Assembly: GCF_937863155.1 (NCBI RefSeq)
Contig: NZ_CALMFB010000005.1
Location: 1-56,714, forward strand
Direction: 5' to 3'
Source: an uncultured Brevundimonas sp.
GTDB taxonomy: Bacteria > Pseudomonadota > Alphaproteobacteria > Caulobacterales > Caulobacteraceae
DNA length: 56,714 nucleotides
Both the position numbers and the translations under genes were made by a program. This document shows positions 55,271 through 56,714 of the stretch, piece after piece. Within the stretch, counting starts at the first letter, position 1, and every line of letters starts with the position of its first letter. The notes under the pieces were generated by a model that had not been told where the DNA came from, made no database searches, and saw only the letters and a program-made list of their open reading frames with translations.

Positions 55271-56654
55271 TCGCGAAGGTGATCCCCGGCGTCTGTACAT
55301 TGACGAACAGCACCGATCCGTCCGGCGAGAAACAGACCCCCGCGAACTCCGAGTTGGTGATGTAGGCGCTCTTGGCCACGGCATAGGTCCGGCCGTCCGG
55401 CGTCACGCCGCGCAGGAAGTTGGGGTTCTGCTCCGAATAGTTGTCTTCGCAGACGAACAGATGCCCCCACGGCGCGACCGTCAGATTGTCGCCCATGTTC
55501 AGCACCCGCGCGTCGGTGCTTTCGACGAACAGCTGAAGCCGGCCCGGACGGCGACTCTCGCCCGCGCGGCCTTCGTCGGGCGAGGGGACATAGCGCAGCA
55601 CCTGGCCGCGCCCGATCGGCCCGCCCGAGGTGGCGGTCAGATACAGTTCGCCGTCGCCCCAGTGGATGCCTTCCCCGCGCGAGACCAGGGCGGCGCCATC
55701 GGCGTGACCGCGCTGGCGCAGGTCGCCGTTCGGGCTTTCGACCTCCGCCAGATCGATCCAGTCGACAGCCAGCCCGTCGCCGGTGTTCCACAGCCGGTCG
55801 GTCTTGTTCGAGGTGTCGGCGCCGCGCTTGTCGCGGATCACCATGGCCTGCAGCCGCCCGCCGCGCGCCATCTCGCCGCGCACTTCCGGGATGAAGCGGT
55901 AGAACAGGCCGTCGATCTTGTCTTCGGTCAGATAGACGACGCCCGTGCGCGGATCGACGGCCACGGCCTCATGGTCGAACCGGCCCATGGCCTTCAGCGG
56001 CACGGGGTCGGCCAGGCCGCGATCCAGGGCCGGCACCTCGAACACCCAGCCGTGGGTCTGGGCCACATCGGCGGTGTCGGGCGTGGCCTCGGTCTCTTCG
56101 CAGGTCAGCCAGCTGCCCCAGGGCGTCAGGCCGCCGGCGCAGTTGGTCGAGGTGCCCGCCAGGCTGAGGCGCTGCGACACGGTGCGGCCGGTGGCCAGGT
56201 CATAGATCTGGGTCGAGGTGCCGCCCGGCAGCACCTTGCCGTTCTTGTAGGTTCCATAGGCGCGCTCGCGCGGGATCAGGTCCAGCCGTTCCTGGTTCAG
56301 CCCGCCGGGGCCCCAGTTGCGGTGGCTGCGGCTGCCGTGTCTCAACTCGTGGTTCCGCACCAGGGCGACGCGCGTGCCCCCGGCCGGGAAACAGGCCATG
56401 CCGTCGAACTGGCCCGGCAGGAACAGGCCGTCGTCCATCGTCTCGCCGCCCTGGGCGATGATGCGGTACGAAAAGCCCTCGGGCAGGTCCAGGATGCGAT
56501 TCGCATCGGGCTTCAGCGCGCCATAGCCGGGAACCTGGTTCAGCGGTCCCTGTTCGACGCTGGGCGCCGTCTGGGCGACCGCGCTGCGCGACAGGCCCGA
56601 AAAGGCCATGACGGCGGCGCCGCCGGAAATCAGGCCGCGACGATCCAGACGCAT
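55239..56654 (-). CDS. PhoX/DUF839 family exported protein
   Basis: The 471-residue protein has a Tat signal (RRGLISGGAAVMAFSGLSRSAVA) and a DUF839 beta-propeller. Recognisable blocks are GDETMDDG-like QGGETMDDGLF, LVRNHEL, GTSTNCAGGLTPWGSWLTCEE, MGRFDHEAVAVDP, VYLTEDK and WGHLFVCEDNY. PhoX enzymes are Ca/Fe alkaline phosphatases; many DUF839 members lack proven activity. ATG 56654 gives the signal peptide; another ATG six codons upstream is possible. Confidence 0.87.
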   Translation of the reverse strand: MRLDRRGLISGGAAVMAFSGLSRSAVAQTAPSVEQGPLNQVPGYGALKPDANRILDLPEGFSYRIIAQGGETMDDGLFLPGQFDGMACFPAGGTRVALVRNHELRHGSRSHRNWGPGGLNQERLDLIPRERAYGTYKNGKVLPGGTSTQIYDLATGRTVSQRLSLAGTSTNCAGGLTPWGSWLTCEETEATPDTADVAQTHGWVFEVPALDRGLADPVPLKAMGRFDHEAVAVDPRTGVVYLTEDKIDGLFYRFIPEVRGEMARGGRLQAMVIRDKRGADTSNKTDRLWNTGDGLAVDWIDLAEVESPNGDLRQRGHADGAALVSRGEGIHWGDGELYLTATSGGPIGRGQVLRYVPSPDEGRAGESRRPGRLQLFVESTDARVLNMGDNLTVAPWGHLFVCEDNYSEQNPNFLRGVTPDGRTYAVAKSAYITNSEFAGVCFSPDGSVLFVNVQTPGITFAITGPWATVQM

Positions 56655-56714
56655 GACGAACTCCCAATCCAACCGCCGCGCTTATGCCCGGTGCGGTTCA
56701 AGCTTTGATGACAC

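Overview
The window looks like a chromosomal stretch from a Caulobacterales bacterium, most likely Brevundimonas or a close relative. The base composition is strongly GC-rich. It carries holdfast polysaccharide (hfs) genes, a CtrA-like site, a C4-pathway 5-aminolevulinate synthase, and a 29-codon SOS gene in front of dnaE that matches the cell-division inhibitor SidA of Caulobacter. No phage, plasmid or CRISPR locus is visible. Genes are densely packed, with many 1-4 base stop/start overlaps, and no gene-free gap exceeds 300 bases.

Layout. 1-3.1 kb: two RcnB-like periplasmic proteins built on Arg/Asp/Pro repeats, a glutathione S-transferase and a small Sel1-type protein. 3.1-11.1 kb: holdfast genes; hfsD diverges from hfsA-hfsB, and a convergent operon hfsE-hfsF-glycosyltransferase-glycosyltransferase reads the other way. 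11.2-14.6 kb: tRNA-Ser(GCT), an ATP-dependent DNA ligase with its partner MBL exonuclease, and a degenerate BLUF-like protein. 14.8-19.4 kb: a FixJ/NarL response regulator, then a sigma70-like promoter overlapped by two LexA boxes driving sidA-dnaE, and a GFA-fold protein. 19.5-24 kb: tRNA-Pro(TGG), a NUDIX hydrolase, a DUF4424 protein and RNase R. 23.8-28.1 kb: cystathionine beta-synthase and gamma-lyase/synthase enclosing two dienelactone-hydrolase-like proteins. 28.1-31.4 kb: two cold-shock proteins with related leaders, an IF-1-like frame without a normal start codon behind one of them, a TorF-type outer-membrane protein and a nitronate monooxygenase.

31.5-36 kb: two copies of a DUF559 nuclease-fold gene framed by about 50-bp inverted repeats, one intact and one with an amber codon; queF, a DUF817 protein, a nitroreductase, a NUDIX hydrolase and cysE lie between them. 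36-39.6 kb: DUF3126, mmsB, hemA behind a Fur-like box, a DUF6898-type protein and an IPTL-CTERM surface protein. 39.7-46.3 kb: a long operon glyA-nrdR-ribD-ribE-ribBA-ribH-nusB-thiL, with a candidate NrdR box in front of glyA and a CTG start for ribH. 46.5-53.4 kb: H+-pyrophosphatase, bamE (opposite strand), Cbp3 chaperone, yceD, plsX, fabH, ihfA and a MerR regulator. 53.4-56.7 kb: tRNA-Pro(GGG), two small membrane proteins, ctaA and a PhoX-type protein.

Functional threads are surface adhesion (hfs), the SOS response and cell-cycle control (sidA/dnaE), one-carbon, flavin and thiamine metabolism (glyA to thiL), sulfur amino acids (CBS, CGL, cysE), and membrane lipid and respiratory assembly (plsX, fabH, cbp3, ctaA). 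The most unusual observations are the sidA-like gene and its double LexA operator, the IF-1-like frame following a csp amber codon, the repeat-bounded DUF559 elements, and the CTG-started ribH. All family names come from reading the sequence; nothing was searched against a database.
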